NCBI RefSeq assembly: GCF_022343555.1 | Contig: NZ_JAKQZH010000002.1 | Span: 558,001 to 622,000 of the forward strand | Direction: 5' to 3' | DNA from: Marinobacter sp. C7 | GTDB lineage: Bacteria; Pseudomonadota; Gammaproteobacteria; Pseudomonadales; Oleiphilaceae | DNA: 64,000 nucleotides | In this document: positions 16,330 through 24,852 of the stretch, one piece after another | How positions within the stretch are numbered: the first letter of the stretch is position 1 | Layout of the letters: every line of letters begins with the position of its first letter | Program-made: the position numbers and the translations under genes | Notes under the pieces: generated by a model | What the model was told of the DNA's origin: nothing | The model's database searches: none | What the model saw: the letters and a program-made list of their open reading frames with translations, nothing else

Positions 16330-18168
16330 ATGTTGAAGTTTCCTTTTCCTGCTGTGATGGCAGGCGTTTCCCTGGCAGCTTTACCGCTGGCGGTTGCCGC
16401 CCAGTCCGAAGCGCAGAATGATGCCCTTGATCCGATTGTCGTGACGGCCACCCTGGGTCCGGACACGGTTGGTGAGAGCCTGTCGTCGGTAACTGTCATT
16501 GAGCAGGACGACATCGAGCGGCAGCAGCCGGCCGAGTTCCGTGACCTGCTCCAGGCGCAGCCAGGCGTCAACGTAGTCTCTGACGGCAGCTTCGGTAAGA
16601 CCACCAGTGTCTTCCTGCGCGGTGCCGGAAGCTCCGGGACCGTCCTGCTGCTGGATGGTATCCGTCTGCGCTCTGCGACCGCCGGCATCCCGCCCTGGCA
16701 GTTTCTGCCGCCGGACCTGATGGGCAAAGTCGAGGTGGTACGCGGCGCCAAGAGTTCGCTCTACGGCGCCGATGCGGTAGGTGGTGTCATCCAGGCGTTT
16801 ACCCTGGAACCGGAGGCTGGCCGACAGGGCTGGGCTGAGGTGTCCGGCGGTTCCCACGACACCCTGGGAACCTCGGCCGGGGTGGCCGGCCGGGAGGGCA
16901 ACTCCTCTGTCCTGGCAGGTGGTCTGTACTCGGATACCGAGGGCACCGAATTGCGCGAGGGGGGCGAGGACCGGGGCTTCCGCAACGCGGCCGGTCTGGC
17001 GAAAGTCAGCCATGATTTTGACCAGGGTGGCGGCGTGGGTGTCACCATGTTCCAGTCCCAGGGCAACACCGAATTCGAGGGCGGCGACACCGATTACATG
17101 ATCCGGGCGACCGGACTGTATCTGGAAGCGGTCGCCAGCGACTACTGGCGGACCCGCATCCAGTTTTCGGAAGCAAGGGACGAGCAGGATACCTTTGGTG
17201 ATTATCCGAGCGTGTTCGACACCCTGTCCCGCTCGGCCCGCTGGGAAAACACCCTGACGGCCGGGGTCCATGAGCTGGTACTCGGTTCCGAGTTCATGGT
17301 TGATGAAGTGGATGGCAGCAGTGAGTTTGCCGAGGACAGCCGGACCAACTCCGCCGTTTTCGGACAGGCCCGCCTTAACTTCGACGCCACCGATGTGATG
17401 TTCAGCCTGCGCCTGGATGACAACGAAGCCTACGGCAAGGAAGAGACCGGTGGCATTGCGCTGGGTCAGCAGTTCGATCGCTCCCACCGTCTGCGCCTGA
17501 GCTATGCAACTTCCTTCAGGGCCCCCACGTTCAATGATCTCTATCTGCAGGTACCCTTTTATTCCGGTAACCCGGACCTGGATCCGGAAAAAGGCGAGAT
17601 GGTGGAGGTCGGTTTCTCCGGCCGGTACGACACCTGGTTCTGGGATGTGGCGGTCTACCAGAACGATGTGGAAGACCTGATTACCTATGTGTCCGATCCG
17701 GCGACTTTCGAAGGCACCATGGAGAATGTCGAGACCGCCAGAATCCGCGGGATCGAACTGTCCTCCGGATTCCAGACCACGGACTGGGACATCAATGCAG
17801 CGGTCACTTACGCCGACACTGAAAACCGGGACACCGGCAAACGGTTGCCCCGCCGCGCCGAGAAGAACGTCCGGCTGGATGTCGACCGGCTGTTCGACAC
17901 CTGGTCGCTGGGGGCCAGCATCATCGCCGAAAGCGATCGCTACAACGATGCCGCCAACACCAGTCTGCTGTCCGGTTATGGCACCATGGATGTCCGGGCG
18001 GCCTGGGAATTCCTTCCGGGGTGGTCTGCGGGGCTGAAAGTGGCCAACGTGTTTGATCGACGGTATTCCACCAGCCTCGGGTACGACAGTACAAGCTTCG
18101 AGCCGTTCGAGTACCTGGCGGCGGGCCGGACTTACATGGCATCCGTGCGCTATGATTTCCGCCAATAA
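16330..18168 (+). CDS. btuB: TonB-dependent outer-membrane vitamin B12 receptor
   Basis: A 612-residue outer-membrane receptor that imports cobalamin with TonB energy. It has a signal peptide (MLKFPFPAVMAGVSLAALPLAVAA), a TonB-box region DPIVVTA, a plug domain (about 40-150, with DLLQAQPGVNVVSDG, FLRGAGSSGTVLLLDGIRL and VEVVRGAKSSLYGADAVGGVI) and a 22-strand-type barrel ending in VRYDFRQ. I chose ATG 16330, which has GGAGAA upstream, over a GTG at 16297. The cobalamin riboswitch upstream and btuF/btuC/btuD downstream make the B12 assignment strong. The gene is 23 bases from btuF. Confidence 0.95.
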   Translation: MLKFPFPAVMAGVSLAALPLAVAAQSEAQNDALDPIVVTATLGPDTVGESLSSVTVIEQDDIERQQPAEFRDLLQAQPGVNVVSDGSFGKTTSVFLRGAGSSGTVLLLDGIRLRSATAGIPPWQFLPPDLMGKVEVVRGAKSSLYGADAVGGVIQAFTLEPEAGRQGWAEVSGGSHDTLGTSAGVAGREGNSSVLAGGLYSDTEGTELREGGEDRGFRNAAGLAKVSHDFDQGGGVGVTMFQSQGNTEFEGGDTDYMIRATGLYLEAVASDYWRTRIQFSEARDEQDTFGDYPSVFDTLSRSARWENTLTAGVHELVLGSEFMVDEVDGSSEFAEDSRTNSAVFGQARLNFDATDVMFSLRLDDNEAYGKEETGGIALGQQFDRSHRLRLSYATSFRAPTFNDLYLQVPFYSGNPDLDPEKGEMVEVGFSGRYDTWFWDVAVYQNDVEDLITYVSDPATFEGTMENVETARIRGIELSSGFQTTDWDINAAVTYADTENRDTGKRLPRRAEKNVRLDVDRLFDTWSLGASIIAESDRYNDAANTSLLSGYGTMDVRAAWEFLPGWSAGLKVANVFDRRYSTSLGYDSTSFEPFEYLAAGRTYMASVRYDFRQ

Positions 18169-18191
18169 CGGTCTGACAGGAGCCGCGTGAT

Positions 18192-19085
18192 TTGACGACG
18201 AGGGCATTTCGGGTCTGGGGCACTATGGCGATGGTACTGGCGCTGACTGCGTCAGTATCCGCTGCTGACCTGTGCGCAACCGATGCCCTCGAGCGTGACG
18301 TATGCCTGTCTGAGCCTGCCCGCCGTGTTGTCTCGCTCTCCCCGGGTGCCACCGAACTGCTGTTTTCTGCCGGCGCCGGCAACTCGGTGGTGGCGGTCAG
18401 TGCCTGGAGTGACTTCCCACCGCAGGCGGCAGCTCTGCCGCAGGTCGGCGACGCCAACCGCCTCGACCTCGAAGCCATAGTCAGTCTGGCGCCGGATCTG
18501 GTGGTGGCCTGGACCGACGGCAATTCGAGGGCCCAGCTGGACCGGCTGGCGGATCTGGGCGTACCGGTTTTCTGGCTTGCTCCCCGGACCTTCGGGGACA
18601 TCGCGCGGTCGGTGGAGAGCCTGGGCCGGCTGACCGGCTACACAACCATTGCGGATCGTGAGGCGCAGGCGTTCCGGTCAGGCATCGAGGCGTTGGAGGC
18701 CCGGTATCGGGACGTCCCCGGGCTGCGGGTGTTCTATCAGGTCTGGGACCAGCCCCTGATGACGATTAATGCCGAGGAACTGATCAGCAAGGCCATCGCC
18801 CTGTGCGGTGGCACCAATGTGTTTGCCGACCTGCCCAGGCTGGTGCCCCGGATTTCCGTGGAAACGGTGCTGGCTGCCGATCCGGAAGTGATTGTTACCG
18901 CCGGGCGCGGCGACCCTGGCCACGACTGGCTGGCAAGCTGGAAGGCGTATCCGGCCCTTGCCGCGGTGGCCAGCGGGAACCTCTACCGCGTTTCCCCGTC
19001 ACTTCTGCAACGCCCCACCTTCCGTATGCTCGAGGGTGCACGGGAGTTGTGCGCCATTCTGGAGCGGGCCCGTGCCCGTCTCTGA
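18192..19085 (+). CDS. btuF: Periplasmic cobalamin-binding protein
   Basis: A 297-residue class III substrate-binding protein that hands cobalamin from the periplasm to BtuCD. It has an N-terminal signal peptide (hydrophobic MAMVLALTASVSA), the ARRVVSLSPGATELLFSAG opening typical of BtuF/FhuD folds, and VGDANRLDLEAIVSLAPDLVV. The best start is TTG 18192 with AGGAG about 10 bases upstream; a shorter form from ATG 18225 would keep only a weak signal peptide. Its 3' end overlaps btuC by 14 bases. Regulation should follow the upstream riboswitch. Confidence 0.92.
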   Translation: MTTRAFRVWGTMAMVLALTASVSAADLCATDALERDVCLSEPARRVVSLSPGATELLFSAGAGNSVVAVSAWSDFPPQAAALPQVGDANRLDLEAIVSLAPDLVVAWTDGNSRAQLDRLADLGVPVFWLAPRTFGDIARSVESLGRLTGYTTIADREAQAFRSGIEALEARYRDVPGLRVFYQVWDQPLMTINAEELISKAIALCGGTNVFADLPRLVPRISVETVLAADPEVIVTAGRGDPGHDWLASWKAYPALAAVASGNLYRVSPSLLQRPTFRMLEGARELCAILERARARL

Positions 19086-20046
19086 TATCTTCCGGCCACT
19101 GGCCATGCTGGCGCTGGCGGGGCTGGCCGCCATGCTGGTGTCGGTGAGTGTTGGCAGTGCCGATCTTGGCGTGGGCGAGACTTTGTCCGTGCTGGCCGGC
19201 GGCGGCAGCGAGCTGCACCGAACCCTGATTCTTGACCTCAGGTTACCGCGATCTTTCAGCGCCTTCGCCACCGGTGGCCTGCTGGCCGTGGCCGGTGCCC
19301 TGATGCAGGTCCTGCTCCGCAACCCCCTGGCGGATCCCTACGTACTCGGGCTCTCCGGAGGCGCTGCCGTGGGGGCGTTGTTGGCCATGCTGACCGGCGC
19401 CGCCGGTTTCCTGATCTCCGGCTCGGCCTTTGCCGGCGCCGTGCTCGCCACCCTGCTGGTATTCGGTCTGGCCCACGGCAGTGGTAGCTGGACACCCTCG
19501 CGCCTGTTGCTCACCGGTGTGGTGGTAGCCGCCGGTTGGGGGGCACTGATTACCCTGATCCTGGCCATGTCACCAGCCAGTCGGTTGCCGGGTATGCTGT
19601 ACTGGTTGATGGGGGATCTTTCCCACGCCGGCCATCCCTGGCCGGGCCTGGCGGTGCTGGTTCTGGTCTGCCTGCTGGTGTTTCCGCTCGGCCGAAGCCT
19701 CAACGTCCTCGCCCGCGGGTCGCTGCAGGCGGCGGCCCTGGGAGTGTCGGTCCGGTCGCTGGAGTGGCTGATCTACCTGGTGGCCAGCCTGCTGACTGCG
19801 ACCGCCGTGACCCTGGCCGGTGCCGTCGGCTTTGTCGGGCTGGTGGTCCCACACATGCTCCGGCTGGCTCTGGGTAACGATCAGCGGCTGATCCTGCCGG
19901 CCTCTGCCCTGGCCGGCGGGACCTTGCTGGTACTGGCGGATACCCTGGCGCGGGTGGTGATTGCCCCGGAACAGCTGCCGGTAGGGGTAATCACCGCCCT
20001 GATTGGCGTTCCCACGTTTCTGTTCCTGCTGTACCGGAGCCGGTAA
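19072..20046 (+). CDS. btuC: Cobalamin ABC transporter permease
   Basis: A 324-residue FecCD-family permease with about ten membrane segments. Conserved stretches include LDLRLPRSFSAFATGGLLAVAGALMQ, NPLADPYVLGLSGGAAVGA and VGFVGLVVPHMLR. The frame is open far upstream inside btuF, but the real start is most likely GTG 19072: GGAG at 19061-19064 is well spaced and the protein then begins shortly before the first membrane helix. It overlaps btuF by 14 bases and its TAA shares a base with the btuD ATG. It forms the channel of the BtuCDF importer in the inner membrane. Confidence 0.93.
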   Translation: MPVSDIFRPLAMLALAGLAAMLVSVSVGSADLGVGETLSVLAGGGSELHRTLILDLRLPRSFSAFATGGLLAVAGALMQVLLRNPLADPYVLGLSGGAAVGALLAMLTGAAGFLISGSAFAGAVLATLLVFGLAHGSGSWTPSRLLLTGVVVAAGWGALITLILAMSPASRLPGMLYWLMGDLSHAGHPWPGLAVLVLVCLLVFPLGRSLNVLARGSLQAAALGVSVRSLEWLIYLVASLLTATAVTLAGAVGFVGLVVPHMLRLALGNDQRLILPASALAGGTLLVLADTLARVVIAPEQLPVGVITALIGVPTFLFLLYRSR

Positions 20047-20816
20047 TGACCACGCTGACCACCGACAATCTCATAATCGACATCCCCGGACGCGCGCCGG
20101 GATCGCCCCTGAACCTCGAGGTTCGGCCCGGTCAGGTCTGGGGAGTTCTGGGCCCCAATGGCGTGGGCAAGACAACACTCTTACACACGCTGGCGGGACT
20201 GCGCGCCGCCCATGGCGGCAGGGTGCTGCTGGATAACCACGCGCTGGCCTCGCTGAAACGGAAGGCGGTGTCACAGCAGCTGGGACTGGTGTTCCAGGAC
20301 CGTCAGGATGGTTTCCCGGCGACGGTACTGGAGACCGCTCTGATCGGTCGCCACCCCTGGCTTTCCGCCTGGCAGATGGAAACCGGCGACGATGTCGCGA
20401 CTGCCGAGCGGGCGCTGCACGCGCTGGATGTCGGGCACCTCAGGGACCGGCTGGTCAGTACCCTGTCCGGCGGTGAACGCCAGCGGGTGGCGATTGCCAC
20501 CCTGATGACCCAGGCACCGGATATCTGGTTGCTGGACGAACCCAGCAACCACCTGGATCTGCACCATCAGGTGGCGGTGATGCGCCTGCTTGCCGGACAG
20601 GCGGCATCAGGCCGGTCGGTATTTATGTGTCTGCACGACCTGAATCTGGCGGCCCGGTGGTGCGATCACCTGTTGCTGCTGTATCCCTCCGGTGAGGCCT
20701 GCTGGGGACCGGCACAGCAGATGCTGGTACCCTCAGCCCTGGAACGCCTGTATAACCAGACCCTGGTGACTGTCGAGGCCGATGGTGCCCCGGTCTTTGT
20801 ACCGGTTCGTTCCTGA
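20046..20816 (+). CDS. btuD: Cobalamin ABC transporter ATPase
   Basis: A 256-residue ABC ATPase that drives cobalamin import through BtuC. Motifs are complete: Walker A GPNGVGKTTLL, Q-loop region LGLVFQDRQ, signature LSGGERQRV, Walker B IWLLDEP, and the switch His in CLHDLNLA. Start ATG 20046 overlaps the btuC stop codon by one base, as expected for stoichiometric expression. It is the last clear B12-uptake gene; the next gene (DNA glycosylase) begins 29 bases on and might be read from the same transcript. Confidence 0.94.
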   Translation: MTTLTTDNLIIDIPGRAPGSPLNLEVRPGQVWGVLGPNGVGKTTLLHTLAGLRAAHGGRVLLDNHALASLKRKAVSQQLGLVFQDRQDGFPATVLETALIGRHPWLSAWQMETGDDVATAERALHALDVGHLRDRLVSTLSGGERQRVAIATLMTQAPDIWLLDEPSNHLDLHHQVAVMRLLAGQAASGRSVFMCLHDLNLAARWCDHLLLLYPSGEACWGPAQQMLVPSALERLYNQTLVTVEADGAPVFVPVRS

Positions 20817-20845
20817 CCTTCATTCCCGAGAGTGGTGTGACCATC

Positions 20846-21532
20846 ATGAGTACGGCAAAGATTCCGGCCTTCTCCGAATTTCATGACCAGGCCCTGATCC
20901 GTAAAGGCGGTGAACAGGCCCTGCAGGCATTGCTGCCAAAGCGCCCGGAGCCGGGCGTGCTGGAGGCTACCAGTGATGATCGCTACCTGTCAGAAGTGAC
21001 CCGGTGCGTCTTCAAGGCCGGCTTTGTCTGGCGGGTCATCGAGAACAAGTGGCCGGACTTCGAGGCAGCATTTCACGGCTTCGTGCCCGCCTATTGGCAG
21101 CAGGTGCCGCCGGAAGTGTTGGAAGAACTGGCCGCCGATGAGCGCATTGTCCGCAATATGCAGAAAATCCGGACCGTGCCGGAAAACGCCCGGATGATCA
21201 TGGACGCCGCACGGGAGTGTGGCAGCTTCGGCAACTTCCTCGCCCAGTGGCCGCAGGATGATCAGGCGGGCCTGCTGATGTGGCTCAAGCGCAACGGCGC
21301 GCGCCTCGGTGGCAACACCGCCCAGTACTTCCTGCGCCGGGTTGGCTGGGACGGCTTCGTACTGTCCCGGGATGTGGTCACGGCGCTGACCCGGGCGGGC
21401 ATCCTCGATGCCTCGCCAACCAGCGGGAAGGGCCTGAGACAGGCGCAGGAGGCTTTCAACCAGTGGCATCGGGAGACCGGTCTGCCGGTGAGTCATCTGT
21501 CCCGGATTGTGTCCTTTACCGTGGACAACTGA
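20846..21532 (+). CDS. DNA-3-methyladenine glycosylase I family protein
   Basis: A 228-residue protein of the Tag-type helix-hairpin-helix glycosylase family, which excises alkylated adenine in base excision repair. Family-like segments are YLSEVTRCVFKAGFVWRVIENKWPDFEAAF, ADERIVRNMQKI and RNGARLGGNTAQYFLRRVGWDGFVLSRDVVTAL. I did not find all the Tag zinc-snap Cys/His residues, so it is a divergent member. ATG 20846 is preferred; GTG 20837 would add three residues. It lies 29 bases after btuD and is convergent with the ArnT-like gene. Whether it is co-expressed with the B12 operon is unknown. Confidence 0.8.
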   Translation: MSTAKIPAFSEFHDQALIRKGGEQALQALLPKRPEPGVLEATSDDRYLSEVTRCVFKAGFVWRVIENKWPDFEAAFHGFVPAYWQQVPPEVLEELAADERIVRNMQKIRTVPENARMIMDAARECGSFGNFLAQWPQDDQAGLLMWLKRNGARLGGNTAQYFLRRVGWDGFVLSRDVVTALTRAGILDASPTSGKGLRQAQEAFNQWHRETGLPVSHLSRIVSFTVDN

Positions 21533-21563
21533 ACCTGTCAGGAAGGCACTTTGTCGGTTTCCG

Positions 21564-23312
21564 TCAGTCCATCCAGCGTCCGGGCCTTTCCGTCGTGAAC
21601 TGGCGGACCTTCGCCGGCGGGCTGCAGTCCGGTGCCATCTGATCCGGTCCGAGCAGCAGCCAGCGTTCACGGTGGGCAACACCCAGTTCTCTGCCTCCGT
21701 CCAGCGTAAAGCACTCCAGGTCCAGGTTGTCGGCGGCCAGGATGTACCGGTTGTCGCCCTCGCTCATCCATTTCCAGGCATTGCGCTCTTCCTCACGCAG
21801 CCCGCTGAAGAAGCTGAAATGCACAAAATCCAGTCTGGAGAACAGGATGAACTGTTCCCGGAAGTCGATCATGCCGAGTTGGGCGTCGGCCGGAACTTGC
21901 TGCTCGGCCGCAGCCAGAATGTTGCGTGGGGTGCGAAGGGGTTCAAGGATCCGGTAGCCCCAGGTGCTCAGCAGCAGCCACGTGACCATCAGCGCCACGA
22001 ACAGGCGCCCCAATGCCCGGGAACGCCAGAATCCGAACAGGGTGACCAGCCAGACCAGCCCGACCGTGAGCACCAGTGTGCCGGCTTCGTGCAGACGGGC
22101 GGGATCGCGACTGTAGTCGCTGACCTTTTCCACCAGTTTGGGGTGATCGGTCCAGGCCAATACACCGACCGTGATCAGGACCATGGCCAGTATCAGGTGC
22201 ACCCCGGTCAGTAAGGGCGGAAACCAGCCCGCGGGCCGTTGGGTGCTCAGCAGGGGCGCCAGGCTCAACGCGAGCATGGGCAGGGCCGGTAACAGATACA
22301 CGCCCCGTTTGCCCGGACTCAGACTGAAGAACACAATCACCAGGGCAATCCAGATCAATAGCACGGGAATCACAGGACGTTGGCGGACGCTGTCGGCAAG
22401 TGGCCGCCATAGCGCAATTAACAGCAGGGGCAGCGGAAACCACAGCGACGGAATCACGCTGGTGAGGTAGTAATACCAGGGCTGGAGATGCCCCCAGGAA
22501 TCGGCGTAGCGCTCCCCGGTCTGCTTGGACAGGATGTTGTTCCGGTAGGCCAGCGCCTCGTCGGTGCCCAGCGCATTGACGTACAACACCATCGGAACCA
22601 GCCAGGCGGCAACGACCGCGAGCATGGCCAGCGGCCCCAGCGCGCTTCGCCAGGTCAGCGTATCGGTAAACAGGGTCCGGTCACGGAACTTCATCGCCGC
22701 AATGGGAATAAGCATCAGCGCCGGCAGGAATCCGACGCCCTTGGTGATAATCCCGAGGCCCATGAAGGCCCAGGCGGTGAAATACCAGCCCCAGGACGGA
22801 CCGGTGAAAAAGTGCCGGAGCAGGCCATAGCACGCCACCATGATCCAGCAGGCGACCATGGCATCGATCTGTGCTTTCTGGGCCTGGAGCAGGAATTGTG
22901 GCGCAAGCAGCACCAGCAAGAGAGCGACGGCGCCGGTGCGCTGGTTCCAGAGGCGGGTGCCGATGTCAAAGACCAGCCCGAGAGTGAGCAGGCTGCACAG
23001 GGCGTTCGGCAAGAGAAAGGCGACTTTCAGGTTGCCGGTGAGCCAGTAGAACAGAGCAATACTCCACATGAACACCGGTGGCTTGTCCGGATAGAACTCA
23101 CCGCCGCGCATGGGGATGAGCCATTGCCCGGACGCCACCATCTCCCGGGCAACTTCGGCAAACCGGGGTTCGTCGGCGGGCCAGGGCGAGCGGAGGCCGA
23201 TGCCGGTGAAAATGAAGACCGCTGAAAAGGCCAGCAGTACCAGCAGTAACTGGTTGCGGGGCAAACCGAACAGAAGCTCCGGGAGCCGGCGAACAAGTGG
23301 TGACGAGGGCAT
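21564..23312 (-). CDS. ArnT-like undecaprenyl-phosphate sugar glycosyltransferase (PMT_2/GT83)
   Basis: A 582-residue polytopic inner-membrane glycosyltransferase. The first periplasmic loop carries SPWPADEPRFAEVAREMV, which contains the DEPR-type acidic motif of ArnT, and GGEFYPDKPPVFMWSIALFYW follows. About a dozen hydrophobic helices precede a soluble C-terminal domain. Such enzymes move a sugar from an undecaprenyl-phosphate carrier to lipid A on the periplasmic side. It is the last gene of a three-gene operon with a GT2 enzyme and a TVP38 protein, and the operon has a PmrA-type box. No arnA, arnB or arnD is nearby, so the sugar may not be aminoarabinose; Francisella FlmF2/FlmK is a comparable two-enzyme case. 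Confidence 0.82.
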   Translation of the reverse strand: MPSSPLVRRLPELLFGLPRNQLLLVLLAFSAVFIFTGIGLRSPWPADEPRFAEVAREMVASGQWLIPMRGGEFYPDKPPVFMWSIALFYWLTGNLKVAFLLPNALCSLLTLGLVFDIGTRLWNQRTGAVALLLVLLAPQFLLQAQKAQIDAMVACWIMVACYGLLRHFFTGPSWGWYFTAWAFMGLGIITKGVGFLPALMLIPIAAMKFRDRTLFTDTLTWRSALGPLAMLAVVAAWLVPMVLYVNALGTDEALAYRNNILSKQTGERYADSWGHLQPWYYYLTSVIPSLWFPLPLLLIALWRPLADSVRQRPVIPVLLIWIALVIVFFSLSPGKRGVYLLPALPMLALSLAPLLSTQRPAGWFPPLLTGVHLILAMVLITVGVLAWTDHPKLVEKVSDYSRDPARLHEAGTLVLTVGLVWLVTLFGFWRSRALGRLFVALMVTWLLLSTWGYRILEPLRTPRNILAAAEQQVPADAQLGMIDFREQFILFSRLDFVHFSFFSGLREEERNAWKWMSEGDNRYILAADNLDLECFTLDGGRELGVAHRERWLLLGPDQMAPDCSPPAKVRQFTTERPGRWMD

Positions 23313-23321
23313 GGTCTGGTC

Positions 23322-23990
23322 TCAGGAATGCTCGGAAATGGCAGTGACCAGTCCTCTGGTCCTGTGATTGCGATAGAGAAAAACGCCCAGCAGCGAGGCG
23401 GGAATAAGCAGGGCTACACTCAGCAGCAGCTGGTATTTATCGGCACTGCCAATGCCTGCCCCTGCCAGTGCAAATACCAGCATCTGCGGGAGGTAGCCCA
23501 GGACACTGCCCGCCAGAAACGGCGCAAATCGTACAGTGGTGCAACCGGCAACAAGATTGGTAACCAGATTGCTGCCCACGGGCAAAAGGCGAATCAGCAG
23601 AACTTTCGCCATGGCCCGGTCCCGGAACAGGCCGTCAAACTTCTCCATGTGCTGACCAAATCTCCGCGCCACGGGTCCCCGAAGCAACCATCTCGCCGTG
23701 AAGAAGCCACCGGCAGCGCCCATAGCCGTTGCCAATGTCGACAGCAGGGTGCCGTTGAGGCCTCCCAGCGCAAATCCCAGCACAAAAGCCAGCAACTGCC
23801 GGGGTGCACCGAGCCCCGTGAACAGGGCTCCGGCAAGGGTGACTGCCAGGAATCCGGTGCCACCATGCCCGTGGAGGTAAGTGGCCACCCGATTCTGATC
23901 TGCCAGAAAATCGAGCCAGCCCTGCTGGGTAGCCAGGTAGCCGGCCAGTGCCAGTACCGCGATTGCCAGTCCGCGAACGTTCCGGTGCAT
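23322..23990 (-). CDS. TVP38/TMEM64 (DedA-superfamily) membrane protein
   Basis: A 222-residue membrane protein with about six helices and the SNARE-associated/VTT core, seen as LGAPRQLLAFVLGFALGGLNGTLLSTLATAMGA and RLLPVGSNLVTNLVAGCTTV. DedA/VTT proteins move lipids, including the undecaprenyl-phosphate carrier, across the membrane. A role in recycling or flipping the carrier used by the neighbouring ArnT-like enzyme is therefore attractive, but it is inference. The open frame extends to 24227 inside the GT2 gene; ATG 23990 starts one base after the GT2 stop and just before the first helix, so I use it. Confidence 0.83.
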   Translation of the reverse strand: MHRNVRGLAIAVLALAGYLATQQGWLDFLADQNRVATYLHGHGGTGFLAVTLAGALFTGLGAPRQLLAFVLGFALGGLNGTLLSTLATAMGAAGGFFTARWLLRGPVARRFGQHMEKFDGLFRDRAMAKVLLIRLLPVGSNLVTNLVAGCTTVRFAPFLAGSVLGYLPQMLVFALAGAGIGSADKYQLLLSVALLIPASLLGVFLYRNHRTRGLVTAISEHS

Positions 23991-23991
23991 G

Positions 23992-24753
23992 TCAGGAGTG
24001 CTCCGCGGCCGTCGCTTCGGACTCCTGTGTTCCGGAAATGGCGGGAACCCGGGTTCGGTGCAGTAGCCAGAGCACGCCCAGCAGGTCCAGTATCCCGGCC
24101 CAGGCGCGGTTCCACGCATTGTATTTGGAAGTCCCGGCGGTGCGTGGCCGGTGGTGGACTTCAACCACCGCAACTTCGCCGTCAATGGCTTTGACCAGTG
24201 CCGGAATGAAGCGATGGGCATGATCAAACCAGGGCAGCATCAGAAAGGTTTGCCGGGGAAACAGCTTGAGCCCGCAACCGGTATCCGGAACACCATCGTG
24301 CAACAGGGCATCGCGTACCCGATTGGCCAGTTTGGACTGGAAGCGCTTCCAGGCGGTGTCCTTGCGGGTCTTGCGATAGCCGGCAATGCAGAAATGCTCG
24401 GCCCGCATGCTGTTGGCTTTTTGCAGCAGGGCAGGGATGTCTGCGGGGTCGTTCTGGCCATCGCCATCCATGGTGACGATCAACTGGCCCCGGGCCTGCC
24501 GGACACCGGTAGCCAGTGCACCACTCTGGCCGATGCTCTGGTCGTGGCGGATAGTCACCAGACGTCCTCCCACGGCCCGGGCTGCGCGTTCAGCGGCGTC
24601 ACGTGTCTGGTCGGTGCTGCCATCATCCACCAGAACCACCTCGAAGCCGGGATAGGTTCGCATCACCCTGAAGGTTTCGGTCAGAAGGCCCCCGATATTC
24701 TCCTGCTCATCCCTGGCGGGAATGACTACTGACAGCGTTTTTCCATGACCCAT
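23992..24753 (-). CDS. Family 2 glycosyltransferase, polyprenyl-phosphate sugar synthase type
   Basis: A 253-residue GT-A fold enzyme similar to ArnC and dolichol-phosphate mannose synthase. It shows LSVVIPARDEQENIGGLL, VVLVDDGSTDQT and the metal-binding VTMDGDGQNDP (DxD). It should load a sugar from a nucleotide donor onto undecaprenyl phosphate on the cytoplasmic side, feeding the ArnT-like transferase. A weakly hydrophobic C-terminal segment (WAGILDLLGVLWLL) may anchor it. It is the first gene of the operon, 94 bases downstream of the sensor kinase, with a PmrA-type box and -10 between them. ATG 24753 follows GGAGG. Confidence 0.87.
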   Translation of the reverse strand: MGHGKTLSVVIPARDEQENIGGLLTETFRVMRTYPGFEVVLVDDGSTDQTRDAAERAARAVGGRLVTIRHDQSIGQSGALATGVRQARGQLIVTMDGDGQNDPADIPALLQKANSMRAEHFCIAGYRKTRKDTAWKRFQSKLANRVRDALLHDGVPDTGCGLKLFPRQTFLMLPWFDHAHRFIPALVKAIDGEVAVVEVHHRPRTAGTSKYNAWNRAWAGILDLLGVLWLLHRTRVPAISGTQESEATAAEHS

Positions 24754-24819
24754 AAAGACTCACCTCCGACCGCATGAACTCCACAGGGCCGGCTCGCGAC
24801 TCCTGTTGTTAGTCGCCGC

Positions 24820-24852
24820 AGTATCGTCCCTAAACCTTAATTCAACCTTAAG
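24820..24852 (-). promoter_or_regulatory. PmrA-type box and -10 of the lipid-glycosylation operon
   Basis: On the minus strand CTTAAGGTTGAATTAAG occupies 24852-24836, a CTTAAG-N5-ATTAAG direct repeat matching the PmrA consensus YTTAAK-N5-YTTAAK when read on the other strand. Ten bases downstream GATACT (24825-24820) is a good -10. The box straddles the stop of the kinase gene and lies about 90 bases before the GT2 start. Confidence 0.7.
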
